A stretch of 64,000 nucleotides of DNA. Origin: Trichinella spiralis. Lineage: Eukaryota; Nematoda; Enoplea; Trichinellida; Trichinellidae. The notes beneath the pieces were generated by a model. The model was not told the DNA's origin. It did not search any database and was given only the letters and a program-made list of their open reading frames with translations. Positions 61,791-64,000 of the stretch are shown piece by piece (position 1 is the first letter of the stretch; each line of letters starts with the position of its first letter). The translations under genes and the position numbers were made by a program. Location: positions 8,696,838-8,760,837 of the forward strand of contig CM012953.1 in assembly GCA_000181795.3 (NCBI GenBank). Reading direction: 5' to 3'.

Positions 61791-64000
61791 CAAGGTAAAC
61801 AAACCGGTCTCATTCACTACAATAGCAACTCAGTGGGTTGCTTTACAAAAGCTTGCAGTGTTTGTGTCGCGTATCATCAATATATTCCAATTCTGAAATG
61901 ATTCATTTATTTGTGTGCTTTTCACTTTTTCAACTATCCAACATTCACGTAGTCACAGTTATACGTGCTTTGACACTTCTTCTCTTCTTCATCTGTTTTC
62001 CATTTCTTTATCACATTCGCATATTTTTTCTTCATCTCATACTGTTTTTGCTGCACTGTCGATGAATCCTTGAAATGAAATAAAACTTTGCAACATATGG
62101 TTATAACAAATATTTATCAAACATAGATGACATGATAATAAATGATGAATAAATAATTTTTAAGTGAAAACTGTTACTACCAGAAGAAAAGATGCAACAC
62201 TTTGGCAGTACATAGAAAATGACACTTTTAGGTTGCATTATGGAAAATTGACTAGACAACATGAAAAGTTAATAAATTATATCGAATAATTCATTTTGAT
62301 TTATTTTGGTTTTTCTTCTTCACAATTATTTGCTTCAACTACCAAATTTGAATATTAAATAGTATAACAGTACTCACTTGTAAAGAGATGAGTGTATGTT
62401 AAATTCAAAATCAGAAGATAGTATGCACAAGACTTTCATAATTTATTTATATTTTTAAAATCTGATAAAAGTTGATTTCACTTGTATTCTAGGGCATTTA
62501 AAGTGAAACAAATCAAATCACAAAGTATAGCACAATCTTGAAAGATTTGTTGATGCGGTCATCACTGACATTATTTTTTGACTTTTTCAGTTTTACAATG
62601 TCAAATTTGAACAAAACAATTTTTTATGCATTTTTAGTCAGATGATGTTAATTCAACATTTGTGCACATAATCAAGATTTTGAAATAATGATAATCAAAG
62701 AAATAATGATATTATAAAAAGCTACCTTATATAACTTTAAATTTATTAGGTTATAGCACATTCAAATTGAAAAAATGGGCAATTATATCTTATAAATCAA
62801 AGCTTTGCACTCATTAATATTTTCTGCAAATAAAATTACATTAATGAATATGAATGCAAGTATTTTGCAAGCATTGTGCTGCTTAAACAAGTTCAACAAG
62901 CTTTTCATAAGTAGCAGTTAATAATTTTGTTTGAACATATAACAATAAGTGAAAATGAATAAATAACCTTTTCACTTGAAGCGGCAAAATCTGCTTTCCT
63001 CAAAAAACATTATCCTCAGCACTTAATTCATCATTAAATTATATATTCAAGTTATGAAATGCTTTACTTTGAAATGTTGGAAAATTTATTTATAAGAAAA
63101 CAGATGAACTGTTTAGTAGTACAGGTTGTTGTACAGCTGGAACGATCATATTATAAATGCATTACTTATAAGTATATTCTAAGTACTTTTAATAGCAGAA
63201 CTGTTCTTTTTCTCTTGAAAATAATTGTAAACTTTCATTTGAAGTCCATCAGAAACAAATTGTCATTATTTGAACAAAGCATAATTATTTAATGAAGTCA
63301 CTATTAAAGCCTGAAAATTATTACAACACTGTATTTAAAATATCCTTATGCATTTTTTGCATGGATGTAAAATCTTTAAACTTTGCTTTCCATTCTGAAT
63401 GTCGGATAATACTGAAGTTTCAAATAAATTTTTAAAAAGTCAAACTATTAGCTTTTATTTAAATTTCAGGAAGATTTGTTCCAGTTGTTCAATTATGTTC
63501 AAGTTGTATGTTACATTTTTGCAATAAACATTTAAGAGCAACAAATTTTATATTAAAAATGAAATATCATAATCAGTATGCAAAATGAAATAAAATAAAA
63601 ATTGTTGTTGATTAATTATTTTTTTACGACATCAGTTAATTGTTATTGTTCAATTTGAATTGCACTTTTATTGGCAGAAGAAGTGAATAACAGCAATCTT
63701 TGCAGGCTATTTTATTTCAAATCACTCTAAATTGTCGTAAATTTCAAGAATACAACCTTGATTCAATTTTCAAGTACCGATTTGTGATTTATGGCATTTT
63801 GAGCATTGTCAGCTGCACGCGGTTTTGCCACAGCAATACAGCGCAATGTAGCTGTGGCGGAAATGGTTTCACAAAAGTGTTCAGCTAATGCAGGTCATTT
63901 GAATACTTGCGTGAAACTTAATTGACTGCAGCGAAAAAAACTCATCAAAATTGAAAATACACCGAAGCTGATCAGGATGAACAAAGAACGACCGTTGCAC
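61791..64000. other. AT-rich DNA to the right edge
   Basis: No gene recognised. The last 220 bp (about 63780-64000) again rise in GC and could be the edge of a further island or gene that lies outside the window. Confidence 0.35.

Noticed and set aside
1-64000. tRNA, rRNA or CRISPR features
   Set aside because: A scan by eye found no paired A-box/B-box tRNA, no rRNA-like block and no regularly spaced direct repeats; a tRNA search program would be decisive.

Overview
The window is animal nuclear DNA, strongly AT-rich (roughly 70% A+T by eye), with multi-exon genes, many introns of only about 50-60 bp and long AT-rich spacers. The protein families (Distal-less homeobox, acetylcholine receptor, Integrator subunit, nucleoredoxin, OATP, M14 carboxypeptidase, animal haem peroxidase) are those of a bilaterian. 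The receptor resembles nematode GAR-2 and the cystine-knot gene resembles the Trunk/PTTH/noggin group, so an ecdysozoan, perhaps a nematode-like lineage, is my best guess; it is not proven here. Gene models were built by hand from in-phase splice sites and family alignments recalled from memory.

Layout, left to right: (1) 1-2840 minus, 5' three quarters of an OATP/SLCO transporter running off the left edge; (2) 6598-8505 minus, a single-exon muscarinic-type acetylcholine receptor; (3) 12750-21113 plus, a 29-exon gene for a 1461-residue secreted protein with two haem-peroxidase domains, the first having lost every haem-pocket residue checked and the second intact; (4) 21520-23836 minus, INTS14, convergent with the peroxidase; (5) 25063-26000 minus, a small secreted cystine-knot factor; (6) 27.4-28.9 kb, a GC-richer stretch with one or two unidentified minus-strand genes; (7) 34.9-39.7 kb plus, a secreted A-type procarboxypeptidase with a visible TATA box and 5' UTR intron; (8) 40.4-42.9 kb, a short inverted-repeat element and a decayed BEL/Pao retroelement; (9) 43696-45834 plus, nucleoredoxin; (10) 50664-52786 minus, a Distal-less (Dlx) homeobox gene; (11) 52.8-64 kb, a gene-poor flank upstream of Dlx, punctuated by GC-richer islands that could be regulatory.

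The genes do not form an operon-like pathway; orientation is mixed. Three genes carry one GC-AG intron each (OATP, peroxidase, carboxypeptidase), forced by reading frame. The most unusual object is the tandem peroxidase with a pseudo-enzyme N-terminal domain. The cystine-knot gene and the unidentified 28 kb locus are the next most worth study. No rRNA, tRNA or CRISPR array was recognised.
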